Shown here: one piece after another, positions 22,832 through 35,269 of the stretch
Layout of the letters: every line of letters begins with the position of its first letter
How positions within the stretch are numbered: the stretch's first letter is position 1
Source of the DNA: Panorpa germanica
Lineage: Eukaryota > Arthropoda > Insecta > Mecoptera > Panorpidae
Assembly: GCA_963678705.1 (NCBI GenBank)
Contig: OY783208.1
Coordinates: forward strand, 16,937,486 to 17,001,485
Length of the DNA stretch: 64,000 nucleotides
Direction of reading: 5' to 3'
The notes under the pieces: model-generated
Told to the model about the DNA's origin: nothing
Seen by the model: the letters and a program-made list of their open reading frames with translations, nothing else
The model's database searches: none
Position numbers and translations under genes: made by a program

Positions 22832-23834
22832 CTAATTTTCTTTTTGTAATATATGTAGTTCATTTTTCCTTTTCTCATTTTCACTGTATTCTTTTTTTTT
22901 TTGTAATACATGTAGTTCATTTTTCCTATTCTCATTTTCACTATGCTCCTTTTCGAGAAGATGTATTTGCGTTTCTGCTACACTTTGTCTCGTTTCAACC
23001 CACGAAGAAATTTTTTGCTTCTTCTTTGACTGCTTAATTGTCTTCATGGGCAAACTAGGAAGTCTTCTTTTTAGTTGAACAGCCTTCGTCGGTGTTGCTG
23101 CATCTTCGTTGCTGATCACTTTTGCTATAATTAATATGTTTATTATTGTATCTGTTATTGTTGTAACATATATTATTATCAATGTTATTATTATTACACG
23201 TTGACGCTTCTGTGTTTATTGGAGTTTGACTCAGCGCATTATTTTCGTTGCTGGGTTCTTTTAAAAGAGGATTCACCTTCATGGACAACATAGCTGGTGG
23301 ATAATCATCCCAGCTATGTTGCTGTACAGGCTCTATAATGAAGTATAATAATTATTTATTCGTCTTCATAATTTTAAGTAAACATTTTCAAAACCACATA
23401 ATATTTTTACTTTACCTACAGTATCCTCTTCTTGCATTAGTTCTATAACATATGCTACCTCATCTATTGCCATAGGAGACTCTTGGGTGTTTGGTATCGG
23501 ACCTTAAATTATATTTATATGCATAGAAATATCATATCGAGAATAAATGTATTGAGTACATGAGTTAAATTACACCTGTACAGTACCTGGTAAATTTATA
23601 GTCACCCTCAGCCGATAACTTAATGAAATCTTTAACTCTGTACAGGACATCGTTCATTTGCGGATTTCTTACCGGTCCACCTCCTGTACCTAATATAGAT
23701 TTTCTATCCGCTGATGATAATTTTCTGGCATCCTTTTTCATTGCCTTAAATTTGAGTTTGAGGTTTTCTTTAGACCTCTGAAAGTTGCTTCTGCTATTAA
23801 ACATAACCGTAATGTCATCCCAAGCCTTCTCCAA
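22832..23834 (-). pseudogene. Harbinger Myb/SANT-like DNA-binding partner
   Basis: The N-terminal block (23834-23565) reads WDDITVMFNSRSNFQRSKEN, then LKLKFKAMKKDARK and TGGGP, which fits the Myb/SANT-like domain of Harbinger second proteins; these help bring the transposase to its sites. After an intron-like gap, a block at 23291-23055 is low-complexity Asn-rich. A block at 23182-22832, in another frame, ends in a charged coiled-coil-like tail with two near repeats of the pattern LQKKKEYSENEKRKNELH. The overlap of the two frames indicates a frameshift at about 23130. Confidence 0.6.
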
Positions 23835-24144
23835 GTTATTATTTTTCTTTGTTTATATGAAATACTTGAATAAAATTAGACAATGGGCTTTTGTCCTATG
23901 TCTTAATTTCTATAAAAGTGTACTACAAATTGATAAAGTGGGTTACTAGAACTCCTTATATGTTAAGAGATATTAACAATTAAAAAAGTCATTTAGTCTC
24001 TCTAATTATTAAAGGGATTCAACGTTGTACACATTCCAAATGCATGTGACATCACAATCATTGTGTAAGGTTACCAACCTTACAGCTCATAAATCTCTAC
24101 TATATGTATTTATATATCAAAATATCAAATATTATTTACTAGCT

Positions 24145-25143
24145 CAGACAACTCAGCGAATTACTGAAGTCCTATATAGCAGGCCGACTTTTCAGAGTAA
24201 AAGTTGAAGACCAATTCTCCGAATTAAAGAATATAGCTGCAGGCGTCCCACAAGGAAGTGTATTGGGTCCTGTCCTGTATACTTTATACACTAGTGACTT
24301 ACCACTAACCAACGGTACCATAATGGCCACTTTTGCCGATGACACAGCTATAATGGCAATAGCTAATAATATGGAAGAAGCAACGGGTAAAGTGCAAGAA
24401 GCTTTGAATAATGTTACCACTTGGACAAGCAAATGGAGAATAAAACTAAATGAAAGCAAGTCGGTACACATTAACTTTACGAATAAAAAAGTTAATCACC
24501 GACCAGTAACAATAAATGGACAAGCTATCCCGCATGCAAACACGGCGAAATATTTGGGGATGACACTAGATGCCAAATTGCGTTGGAAGGCACACGTGAA
24601 GAAAAAGAAAGAAGAAATGGGAATAAAATATAGAAAAATGTATTGGCTAATGGGACGACAAGCATTGTTATCCTTACATAATAAGGTAATAATATATCAG
24701 CAAATACTAAAGCCAGTGTGGACGTATGGTATCCAACTGTGGGGTTGCACCAAAGACAGTAACATCAAAATCATCCAGACATTTCAGAACAAAGTACTAC
24801 GTAACATAGTTAACGCGCCGTGGTACGTTCGTAATGTAGACATCCATAAGGATCTAGGAATCACTACAGTTGCTGAAAAAATCAAAAAACATGCTAAGAA
24901 GCACAAGGAACGACTACATCAACACGCAAATGATGAAGTGGTACAGTTGCTCGACACTGACGGGTTGCAGCGAAGGCTAAAGAGAACGAAGCCGTTCGAA
25001 CTAGTGTGAAGGTACGAGTATTATCACTGGATAACACTCGACGCTATTCTTTTGTTTAGATTAGTATTAGAGATAAGCTATTGGTTAATTGTACAAAATT
25101 AGTTATAGCAGTAAATAATAATTAAAAAAAAAAAAAAAAAAAA
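24145..25143 (+). mobile_element. 5'-truncated non-LTR retrotransposon (Jockey-like) with target duplication
   Basis: The insert begins inside the reverse transcriptase and ends in ~20 A. It is flanked by ACTAGCT at 24138-24144 and again at 25144-25150, a 7-bp target-site duplication. Both the truncation and the tail are expected of target-primed reverse transcription. The copy is still open over its coding part, so it is fairly young. Confidence 0.85.
24146..25009 (+). CDS. Reverse transcriptase C-terminal part of a Jockey-type LINE, partial
   Basis: The open frame starts with LRQLSELLKSYIAGR, then AGVPQGSVLGPVLY (palm motif) and FADDTAIM, which holds the catalytic Asp pair. WKAHVKKKK, ILKPVWTYGIQLWG and NAPWYVRN follow, the usual C-terminal blocks of Jockey-clade elements. 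The endonuclease, ORF1 and the first half of the RT are absent through 5' truncation. It cannot be expressed as a working enzyme. Confidence 0.9.
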   Translation, partial: RQLSELLKSYIAGRLFRVKVEDQFSELKNIAAGVPQGSVLGPVLYTLYTSDLPLTNGTIMATFADDTAIMAIANNMEEATGKVQEALNNVTTWTSKWRIKLNESKSVHINFTNKKVNHRPVTINGQAIPHANTAKYLGMTLDAKLRWKAHVKKKKEEMGIKYRKMYWLMGRQALLSLHNKVIIYQQILKPVWTYGIQLWGCTKDSNIKIIQTFQNKVLRNIVNAPWYVRNVDIHKDLGITTVAEKIKKHAKKHKERLHQHANDEVVQLLDTDGLQRRLKRTKPFELV

Positions 25144-25309
25144 ACTAGCTGTTTCAAGGAACAATCAAATTTCAATATTATGTCTGCCGTAACTGGGTTA
25201 AATACAATAAAAACTTATTATTCTTTGATTTGACTTGATTATTTGACTACCAACAGCTGCAAAACATTACCACAGCACTGACCTACTCAACAAATAGCTG
25301 ACGTTAAAA

Positions 25310-25500
25310 TGCATTTCACGTCATACAAATATGGCCGACCATTACTAGCGCTAAAACTACAATTCAAACTTTTAATTGCTATATCTCCGTCAATATTTAG
25401 ATATTTAATAAAATAGACATGCCAATACATATTTATTAAAATCAAGTTCAATCAACAATTGAAAAATCGACCACTAAAAAATGTGGACACAAGCCCATTA
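25310..25500 (+). repeat. Dispersed repeat, copy 2 of the 'GACACAAGC' family
   Basis: Matches 20340-20530 with scattered substitutions and ends TGTGGACACAAGCC. A more diverged third copy follows at about 25590-25735. Confidence 0.75.
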
Positions 25501-25739
25501 TTATTTTACGATGGTTAAGAAAGAGGAATAATAATCTCGACTACTTATTTCTTCTGTGGCGTCTTATCCGGTGATAAATCACGCGGAAAACTGAAATTGA
25601 AATTTGATATAGTTATAACAACTTTAACCTTTGAATATTTAAAATAATAAAAACGTCAGTATACATATATTAACCTTTATTTTAATCAAAAATTTAAAAA
25701 GTTCACTAGGAATGAGTTTACAAGCCTATCTTGACAACA

Positions 25740-26741
25740 AACCAATGGATAGGATACCTCTTTAGCGAAGAAACAAACAAAATAATAAAATTTATATTTT
25801 ATAAAGAAATTAATGTTAAATAAAGTACATTATTGTAAGAGTAAATATTAAAACGAAAGCAGTACGTGACAATTTAAGTTTATGTGGTATAATTATATAT
25901 ATTAAGTTATAAGATAACGTTTCTTCGTCCTATTCCATTTTATTCATTGTTCAAACCTAATAGTTCCTTTCTTACCGATGGGCACCGTTGTGTATAAAGT
26001 ATTATTTCTAAACACTCTATGATTATTTTTATTAGGGCGTAAATGTCATTGCGGTCATTATGGTTTTGCGATAAGCATTTTATTCAATTTATTGTTGCGT
26101 TCTTTATAGATTATCAAGTTACAAGTTGATCGTGGCCATGGTAAGTTCAACTTTTTCTTTTCTATCGCATTTTTTTTTCAATATTTAAATAACTTGGTAC
26201 TTATTTATATTAAACTAATAATTATTTTTAATTTAGTACATACCATAATACGTAATAATACATTACATTATTACGACTATACACTTTTACTTGTAGACGA
26301 ATTTATCGAATACATTTTATTTAACAAATTAAGGTTACTAAGTTATTGCCTTTTGGTTTGAATTTATAGTACTGCGTTTTATTTTATTGACTATGGTTTA
26401 AAGTGAGATGGTAGTGTAACTATATAAAATATTTTATATTAAAAGAAAATATTTTGTAATATCTAGAGTTCATCATATTTCTACAATATTGCAACAATTT
26501 ATTTTTTCATTTATAAATATACTAGAGCATTCTAGTATGTTCTATGGCGTTTATTATGTACTTAAATCATGTACAAATAACTACGCAGTATTTATTATAC
26601 CGCGTATTATTATTATTCTTGTAAATGTTTTGAGTGTAGAACAAGCACGATAGAACAGTAGTGTTTGTTAATACAGTAGTTTTTTTTTTTAATTTACAAA
26701 ACATAAGATGTACGTACATTGACCTTTTCTTATATGATTAA
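25740..26741. other. No clear gene; possible 5' exon end at 26139
   Basis: AT-rich. At 26134-26145 the sequence GGCCATG|GTAAGTTC would be a good exon end with a start codon directly at the splice junction, but no partner exon could be phased to it, so I do not call it. Confidence 0.3.
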
Positions 26742-28324
26742 GGAGGTACAGGACGTACCGTAAATGGAAAAAGTTTATCTCTCGGTAATACGAAATGCAA
26801 AATACGAAGTACATGAAGGACGAGCAAATATTAAGACTTTACCTTTGAAAATGAATTTTTCAATTCCCTATTAAACTGCTTTTTGCTTGTTAAAATGATT
26901 TTTTTATGCATATAATACTTAATAAATGAAAAATTACCTATAATTAATATCAAATTTATATTAATTCAATTTAAATACAAATTGAATATTTTGAAAAAGG
27001 AATAATAAATTTGGCAACGCTGTAAATTTACGTGTTGACGCATGCGTGATTTGGTTTTTTGACAAATAAATTGCTATATCTTAATATATATATTTCTTGT
27101 GTGCGTGTGTATGTGACTGAACTCCTCCTAAACGACTGGACCAATTTTGATGAAATTTTTTGTGTGTGTTCGTGGAGATTCGAGAATGGTTTAGATTTAC
27201 AGTTTGGTCTACTGGAAAATGTTTTTTCAATTAATTTCTTATTTATAAGGAGTTGTTGATTTTGGAATGTTTTACATTAGATCCGGCGGACGGCGCTATC
27301 ATCGCATTCAATATTATTCTATTTCAATTTTAGTTTGTCCCGACAGATGGTGCTACGATTAATTTGAAAAAAATTTTGTTATTCAATTCATGTGCTGATT
27401 AAAATATTAAATGTAATTATTTTTTAAAGAGTTTTGAAGTGTGTATAAATAATTTTGTGAATTCAGATGTTTTTTTAATTAATTAAAATATTTAATGTAA
27501 TTAGTTTTCGAAGAGTTCTGAAGTGTATATAAATAACTTATACATTTTGTAAATTTAGTGCGGAATCGAAGTGAGTATATCTTAATATATATAAATTACG
27601 TGTCACTGTGTTGTCCGCGATGGACTCCTAAACTACTTAACCGATTTTAATCAAATTTGTACACCGTGTCCAGTTTGATCCAACTTGAAAGATAGGATAT
27701 CCACCTTACATCTCAATTTATTTATCTTATTGCTAATTATTTGTCTATTAATTATCTGTATATGACATATGACATCGGGCGACGATGATGGCGACATCTG
27801 TTGACTATATTGAGTAAATATTCTGTTGAGTAAATCGAAATCTGTTGACTAGATTGAGTAAATATTCAATAGATGGCGCTACGTTAGGCACAGCAACGCG
27901 TGGCCGGGACAGCTAGTTTTATATAATATTTATTCCGATTTTGAATTTCCCGCTCAAATTAGCATTTGCAACGTTGCCGACTCATAACCCACACTTACTG
28001 TTTCTTACTGGTTTTATTTAAATATTTTCGTATATAGGTATCCTTTTGATAATTATCTTTTTGCAATATTTACAGAAAAGATTCTTTTATATACACCTAG
28101 TTTTTGAAAGCCGTGTCACCATTTTTTCATAGTTAAAAGTTATATTATGTGGTGAAATTGAGCTAAAAATTATGATTTGTATGGAAAATGACTATTTTTA
28201 ATCATGTATAAAAAGAAAACTATGAACCCTCTAAAATTTTGAGACAGAATGTATTTTTACTATTTGTATCGACCCTCCAAATTTCACGACGTTTTCATCA
28301 TTTACGTTAACGTCCTGTACCTCC
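26742..28324. mobile_element. Non-autonomous TTAA-target element
   Basis: Ends AGGAGGTACAGGACGT and its complement ACGTCCTGTACCTCCT are inverted and directly flanked by TTAA on both sides (26738-26741 and 28325-28328). The TTAA target and AGG-type ends fit Kolobok or a related TTAA-specific group. No transposase frame is seen inside. It carries a nested Helitron-type insert at 27079-27916. A second copy of its left end is at 63929-63988. Confidence 0.7.
27079..27916 (+). mobile_element. Non-autonomous Helitron(s), composite
   Basis: 27580-27916 has exact Helitron form: preceded by A, starting TCTTAATATATATAAATT, ending GCCGGGACAGCTAG and followed by T. A second TCTTAATATATATATT start with the same kind of subterminal text (ACTCCTCCTAAACGACTGGA) is at 27079, so two related elements lie head to tail or one has been copied next to the other. 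There is no coding capacity. Confidence 0.7.
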
Positions 28325-28328
28325 TTAA

Positions 28329-29000
28329 GGGTTCGAATTTTCAAAAAAATCGATTTTTTAATTTCATTTTTGTAATGTACATATATTTAAGTACACGCAC
28401 AGAAAATAAAAAGTAAATCCGGCGATTATTTTCGAACTTATGTAAGTTGAATCAATTTATAATCTATAGAAAGTGCTTTTGAAACTTTAAATGCGTTTTT
28501 CTGGAAACTGTGTTTTTAAAGTCGGTGATCAGTCTCAAATTTTAACACAAGCTTATTAACTATATTTTTTAGTAATTAATAGAAGGTTTCTTCTCACCGA
28601 TAAATATATTTTTTTATAAACAATTTAAAACTGAAATTTTGGTCAAAAATCGATTTTTTTTTGAAAATGTTTTGAAAAAATTATTTTTCTTATTCCCTCG
28701 ATTAATTACTAGATTATACAGGGTGTTTGGTAGCAAGATGCAAAGCTTTAAGGATGATAATTGACACCATTTAGAACATTTTGAGCCCTTGTGTTTTTAC
28801 AAAAATAACATAAAAATAACAAAAAATAGCAATAAAAAATAAATAAGCAGACTTCGGCTAAGTTTTTAAAGATGTATGACTCAAAAGACATGTATGGCTC
28901 AAAATGTTCTAAATGGTGTCAACTATCATCTCCTTAAGGCTTTGCACCTTGATGCCAAATACCCTGTATATTACTTTAACGAAATCCGTGTAAGGCCCCC
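28329..29000 (+). repeat. Dispersed repeat, also present inverted at 35270-35600
   Basis: Blocks around 28370-28715 and 28969-28990 are found in reverse complement at about 35300-35590 (for example the text round AATTACTAGATTATA and AACGAAATCCG). The 28-kb copy is split by a 248-bp insertion that the 35-kb copy lacks. Confidence 0.7.
28719..28966. mobile_element. TA-target MITE (Tc1/mariner type) with empty-site evidence
   Basis: 248 bp with ends CAGGGTGTTTGGTAGC and its imperfect complement CCAAATACCCTG, flanked by TA on each side. The paralogous inverted repeat at about 35326 reads straight through ATTATATATTACTTT with one TA, which is the empty site. That confirms the element's boundaries and the TA duplication. 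Confidence 0.85.
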
Positions 29001-30988
29001 CTCACACGAGTCGACTGATTGCAAACTAGTCGAGCCGTGTTTCGTGACTATAGAATTTTTAACAACAGCATAACAGGGGATTTTATTGTGTCGTATTTCT
29101 ATGTTTGTATGTATTTAAGTACTTCTGAATAGTATTTGTGCACATCTCTGTTCATGATATCACCATCAAAAGCATGCAACCACATGCTACAACCAAGCTT
29201 GGCTCTGCGACCGAGGAACAGAGTTGCTAAAAACGTACTCCAAACCAGTTTAGTTTTGTTCGTGCAGTGTGTTTTCTCTCACTCGTTCGTATACACGTTC
29301 GTTCTCTCATTAACAACAGAGTTCCATTCTCATTCGGTTCGGACAGATTCGGGGCTAAGGTTTGCAATCAATTTGTGTAACGTATTTATGCATGAAATCA
29401 AACAAAAATAAAAACCAAATCAATATTATTGAACTAACTAGATTTTCTGCAGAAAAGTTCAGTATGTTTTTTAATAATGCTGTATTGAAGTGAATTCACT
29501 TATTTCTCAGCAACAAGCAAATGTAATTTTATTTTCTTATTTAATTTAGTTATTAATTAACGAGAAAGATAAGATTAGTATTTGGTACAATTCCGGATAT
29601 TTTTAATTAGTTGAACAAATGATTATTATAATATTACAGTGGTAACTGTGTTATCACAGATAAGGCTGTGCTTCCGTTATTCGTATCGCTCCCAAACCAC
29701 ATAATCTCGAGAGGATGTGGTTTGTGGTTCCACTCATATGAGAACAAATTTAAAAAAAACTGTTACATTAAGATATGTATAAATCTGTATACCTATACGA
29801 TATTTTAAATAATAAAACATATTATATTTTACAATGGGCGTCGTCGGACAATCTAGAATTTCTATAACAAAAACGATAACGTGTTTGTAAACGATAACAT
29901 GCAAAACGATAACTCGGAATTTTCTTGTAAGTGCGTTATTCATTTATACGTAGTTTTAGTTCTTTTTTATGACGCGTTAATAATAGATTTTTAATAAATA
30001 TGATAATAACAGTTGAGGTAATTATTCAATACGGGTACAACTTTTGTTTTGAGTCTTATATAAAAAAAACTACTGCACTTTATGTATGTAGTATGTATTA
30101 TGACGATTGTTGCATACTTGAAACATTGGTAATTATTCGATATAGCTACTCCTTTAGTTTTGAACCGTTACCGTTATTCATCTAGCTGGTTGTTATTTAG
30201 ATTTTGATTCGCGTTTATAGTTACATACATAAAACGATTTAAACATTAAAAAAACATGGTTTAATAATGTTTAATTAAATATTTAATAAAATATAATATT
30301 TAATCTGCTGTATAGTATCGCCATCTGTATTTCATAAATCAAAAATGGCCAAGTATCGTTTCTCCTTAAATCACCATGTACATAACCTATTGTTACTTAA
30401 TCTATTTGTTCAAATATTCGTATCATTGTAGACAGTATACAAATTTTGTAATTTCTACATTAAAGAAGTATTTGTTATAGTTAAAGTCTTATTATTGTTT
30501 AGAAAACGTATTAGTTAATCTGTTTGTTGTAATTAACTTTATTTAAATCCTTTCGCGCATCTCATTTATAAGCATTAACACCTGAATAATAGTTGAGGTT
30601 ATGTACATGGTATATACAAATGTAATTTCTGTATTAAAGAAGTATTTGTTACGGTTAAAATTTTGTTCCAATGTAATTTCTCATCACATTTCGATGACAA
30701 AAATTGGCATATATGCAAAATATGGTACGTACATTAATAAATAATATTTAGAACAAAGAAACCCATATTAGATTCGGAGGTAGGCGTCATTGAAGTTAGT
30801 GTTTTATTTATATATACAGGTAAATGCATAGAGATATAAGACTAGAGTGCGCAAGAGGCTGAATACTGTAATATAGGCGAAGAGAGAGAGATAACCTCGA
30901 AATTCTTCTGTGTCTCTTTCGAGCCGAGTACGAGTGATTGCCGCTCTATAATATAGCTATACTAGAGCGTAAGAATGGGGAGGATGTC

Positions 30989-30990
<2 letters not shown>
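29001..30990. other. No gene seen
   Basis: AT-rich intergenic sequence. Only short frames lacking splice signals or family resemblance were found. Confidence 0.5.

Positions 30991-31042
<52 letters not shown>
30991..31042. repeat. (TA)n microsatellite
   Basis: About 26 uninterrupted TA dinucleotides. Confidence 0.98.
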
Positions 31043-31043
<1 letters not shown>

Positions 31044-32287
31044 GGGATCGTACAAATAAATCGAGCATACAAAGTAATCATAACTATCACACCTAAACTA
31101 GAAAAGTCGTAAAATAGTGTGATTAATGAGGGTATATTGTGAACGGAAACCAAGTGAAAGGTTAAAGCAATTATATTGTGTGAAACTTTAAACCACTGAT
31201 TGAATACGTGAAGGAATGTGCTTACCGAAATTAACTAAACGAATTCTTAAAAGTAATAAAAATAAACCAATTAAATCTAACTGAAAACTAATGTAAGACT
31301 GAATATATAATAACTAGAACTAAGGATGGTTTGTTCATTCATTGTTCTGTATTTGTAAAGTAAATACCAACGTTTATGTTGTAACCTTATTGTATTATTA
31401 TCATCGTTATTATTTTATTAAATAAATGTATTAAATAAATTATGTGATTCTTTATCATCCTGACAAGAAACTAAGACATTGCATAGTTAAATTTTAATTG
31501 AATTGACATTTGCCCTAAATTAAATAAGAGTACCTTGATTCCACATCAGATTAGCGGATAAGGTATTGTTTTCCACATCAGAATTGGGATGGTACTCTTG
31601 TTTTCTACATATGTATATACTAATCTTTATTTTAATTTTAACTATAACGTCTGTTTGTTTGTTTACCCCCTACAATACCGGCAATCAACCAAGCCGGTAA
31701 GCTTGTTTACTCCCTACCATACGTACGCTACGAAGAAGATCCTCGAAGGGAATCTCTCTCTTTGCATATATCGTTTCCTCTTATACGCAGACGTACACTT
31801 CGCGTACTCTAGTCTTACATCTCTATGGGTAAATGAGACTATAAACACCTTGAAAGAACATAGTTTGCACCACAGCTCAATGACAATTTCGTATGTGCAT
31901 TGAGTATAGTATGTACGAGTAATCTATATGCGTTATGCGGATATATAGTATGTGTGTGGTTATGATTAGATAACTGGTTATTCTATTTAAGGTTGTTTCT
32001 CTAAACATACATTTAAAAAGAAAATAAATTCGTCAACTGCTATATAATTACTACATCGTAATGTATTTATTTGATCGTATGTGCATTATGGCCTTTCTCG
32101 TTAATTTCTATTTTCTTTTCTAAGTTAACAAATGATAAGATCTAATTTAATTTATTTCTGTGTGTATAGGTAGCTATTTACAATAAACATCTATGTTCCT
32201 ACAGTTTATCCTTATCCTTTTATTTTTCTCTTTCCCCCTACCTTCCTTTCGACAAAGCAATTACTACATAGTATATTATTATTTCAG
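31043..32287. other. No gene seen
   Basis: AT-rich sequence with no recognisable motif. It leads into a pyrimidine-rich stretch (32190-32287) that would serve as the acceptor tract of the exon-like block that follows. Confidence 0.5.
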
Positions 32288-32375
32288 GTATAGTGAATTT
32301 GTGACCAAAGCTATGGCTGTGAAAGGGGCTAAGCTGACTAGAACAATCTGTGCCGGCCTTGAAGAAATGCTAAAC
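32288..32375 (+). CDS. Isolated exon-like block, family not recognised
   Basis: An 88-bp block flanked by TTTCAG and GTGAGT. In one phase it reads YSEFVTKAMAVKGAKLTR, TICAGLEEMLN without stops, and it is clearly richer in G and C than its surroundings. Codon choice and splice sites make it look like a real internal exon of a host gene with very long introns. No neighbouring exon could be identified, and I do not recognise the peptide. Confidence 0.4.
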
Positions 32376-33591
32376 GTGAGTGAATGTTGAGCCATTGACG
32401 TGACAGTCGCAAAAAATTTCTTGTTTTTGTTTTGTTAACAGAATTTGTTATATTAAATGTTTAAATTTTAGATCAACATTACTTGAACACACCAGATAAA
32501 TGAATGATGCGTGGAAAGTTAACCCGACGGAATAAGATTGTGATAAAAGTCTTCCACTGAACAACATCAGGTGAATTTACAAGATCTGCTTCAATTATTA
32601 CTTTGAATGAAATAAATCTGATACCAGTTGCTTAAGTTTCCAATAAATTTGCTCAAAATTAGCTCGTGACTTTAAGGTTGTATTAAACCTTTTCAAGGAT
32701 ACTAGATATACGAGCACGCTTAGCTTGTTGTAATTTTAGTTACTCCCCCTAACTAAGGAAATAAAAATTTGTTGCTAAAGTATTCTTTATGGAATCTTTT
32801 AATAGGAAAAACAAGTCAAGTTAAGACTTATTATTAATAATTTATTACCAACGACCTAAAAATCTAAAATTATTCGTCTGGTAAAGTTAAGTAATGATAT
32901 TTTCTGGGTTTGTTTGTTATCAAGATTAATTTATTATGTGCTAATATAATAAAAAAACACAGCATTTGCTCTATGGCAAATTGGTCTAATTGGAAAATGT
33001 TAAATATATTTGATTTAAATTTGATAAAATAATTTATAATTTTTTAAATTGTTTTTTGGTGGATATTTACTAAATAATTGTATGTTTAGTTTTTGCAGTA
33101 GAATAATGCAAAAAATACGTTTTTTTCTCAATTTCTTTTAGTTATTACAATAAAGAAATATACAAGTATTAGTTTTATAATACGTAGAGCAAATCTCCTG
33201 ATATTTGTATCATGTCCTTCAATTCCCAGATTTGTACAATCGCAACAAAAGTAATTGGGTGCTTTGACTTGAATTATGAATTGTACACACAAATAATGTG
33301 CGAGTGTGAAACTGATTATAAGTAATATTTATTTTTTGTTGAACAAACTATAGTTTGATTTTAACTATTACTTTTTTTGCAAAAATATTGTTTATACATT
33401 TTGTGTAATGTAATTTATTATTTACCGTCAAATAATTAAATATGTTAAGCAGTTTATAGCACCTTCTATCCTTGTCAAAAGCCACGTTCACATTTGCGTG
33501 TTCGGGTCAAAACATTTGGTCTTTCTGTACATGTGTCCACACAAAGTTCGTGCCTCAAACATAACCTACAATGCTCAGTGTGAACGTATCA
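32376..33591. other. No gene seen
   Basis: AT-rich, possible intron sequence. The stretch 33478-33588 begins GCCACGTTCACATTTGCG and ends GTGTGAACGT, which suggests a small inverted-repeat relic; related text occurs at about 38863. Confidence 0.45.
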
Positions 33592-34665
33592 GGGGCCCTA
33601 TTCCTGAATTTTGCGAGCAATGTTCGCAATCGAACAGATTCGATTGAAACGAGTGAAGTAAGATTCGATCACAATTGAAAACACTATTCCTGAATACAAT
33701 CGAAACTAAAATTCTCCATTCGATTGAATATATTGTGTAGAACGTTTTGTAGAGCAGCAAAATGCGGGAAATTTAAATTAATTTAAATATTTTTTGTAAG
33801 TTTGATATCATTATCTGGTTAAACTATTATTTCTACCATTTTTCTGGATTTTAAAAGAAGCATTTATCTTAGTATAGTACAAATTTACTATTGAATACAG
33901 AGTTTGCATAATAATTTATATATTCTCCTATTTAATGATTTTATAGAACTTTTAATCATTTAACAATTGCATTTTAAAAATTATATGCATTAATAGAATA
34001 TTAGAATACATTATATTTGTTAAATTACGATAGATTAAAAAAACAGCACTTATTTTAATAAGTGTATTTAAGAATAAACACAATAATATACTGTTTCTAA
34101 TTTTATTAATAAATAAACAGTATATTCTATTAAACATAAGATCTATTAATTAAGTGTTTTGGCTACGTCTAGTTCCTGATTCTAATAGTTGTATTTCCTT
34201 AAATGTATTTCATTTTCCATATAATTTAACTCCGTTTCTTCAAGCATAGCTAAATTATTTAAAGCCATACTTCTTAATATTATATATTTTTTTAAATTAA
34301 TATAAATAATATATTCATTTAATAAAAATATAAATATTTTTATTAAATTAATATAAAGCGCAATAAATAGTAATAGAAAAATTTTAGGTTAACTTCACAC
34401 AAATATTTATTTTTTTGACATTTCTAGAAATCTTCTAAATACACTTGCCTGAAACAGTGAAAATCAATAAAAATCACTAAAATTTACTGTTCGATCGTAC
34501 ATTCGCAAGCTAAATAGTTGAGGAGCAAATGTTCACTTTTTTGCTCGATTTCTCTGCTCGTAAATTTTCGTAAAATTTTTAGGAATAGCACTTTTGAGTA
34601 AATCGAGTGATTTTTACGGAAAGAAGAAGAGTTTACGATTCGATTGAACTCAGGAATAGCGCCCC
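33592..34665. mobile_element. Inverted-repeat element with GGGGC..TATTCCTGA ends
   Basis: The left end GGGGCCCTATTCCTGA and the right end, the complement of GGGGCGCTATTCCTGA, are inverted. Both are followed by similar subterminal text rich in TTCGATTG and TTTTGC/ATTCGC. No transposase frame is present. A target duplication could not be fixed, so I leave the superfamily open. Confidence 0.6.
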
Positions 34666-35269
34666 AAAACGTTTATTACCTATAATTAACCATTTTTGCC
34701 AAGTTTTGTTATATCATATAAACAAGTTAGATTATTAAACTCTTATTTTATTTAAATGAATGTGTTACAACATGACAAATAATGTAAGGCGAATGTTCGG
34801 GTGTTGAACATTTGCTTAATTTTAAAAACAAGTGTGGACAGGAGACTGACGGCACAAGAAAGACAAGGACAGAGTGTTGGATATGCATGTTTTTAAGGTT
34901 TTTTTTATCACAGAGGTTATCATGGACTAATTTCTATTTAACTCGAATCTTTAGGAGGCTCAATCTCATATTTTTATATATAAACACTCAAATATAAAAT
35001 CGTAATAAGTAATTTTAAATCGGTCCATTGAAAATATGAACTTGTTTGTTGCATTAGACTATGAGTTTGCTTTGTGTGGTAAAAAACCCAACATGGGAAT
35101 AAATGTAAATTTTTGTGTAATGAAGCTATAAGAAAGAGTTTATATTAGTAATATGATTTTTTTAAGGGCTTATATACAGCTATTAGGCCCAAAAAACTGT
35201 TATTTTACAGCAGCTATAGCTGATCTCCCAGAGTTCCTCTCAAAAAAGCCGTCTTGCGGTGACCACGAT
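34666..35269. other. No gene seen
   Basis: AT-rich intergenic sequence. Confidence 0.5.

Larger units (their letters stand above)
21214..23870. mobile_element. Decayed PIF/Harbinger transposon with both genes
   Basis: Contains the plus-strand transposase (21420-22600) and a minus-strand Myb/SANT-like partner (22832-23834), the standard divergent or convergent pair of PIF/Harbinger. The left part shares AAATCAAGGTTTAAATA and the first exon with the 571-bp element at 13398. Neither terminal repeat (GGCCCGGTTTTATGG) is visible here, so the ends are approximate and the copy is truncated. Confidence 0.7.

Noticed and set aside
24172..24471. 99-codon minus-strand frame
   Set aside because: Antisense shadow of the LINE reverse transcriptase.
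30962..31153. Frame with a long Tyr-Ile repeat
   Set aside because: Translation of the TA microsatellite.
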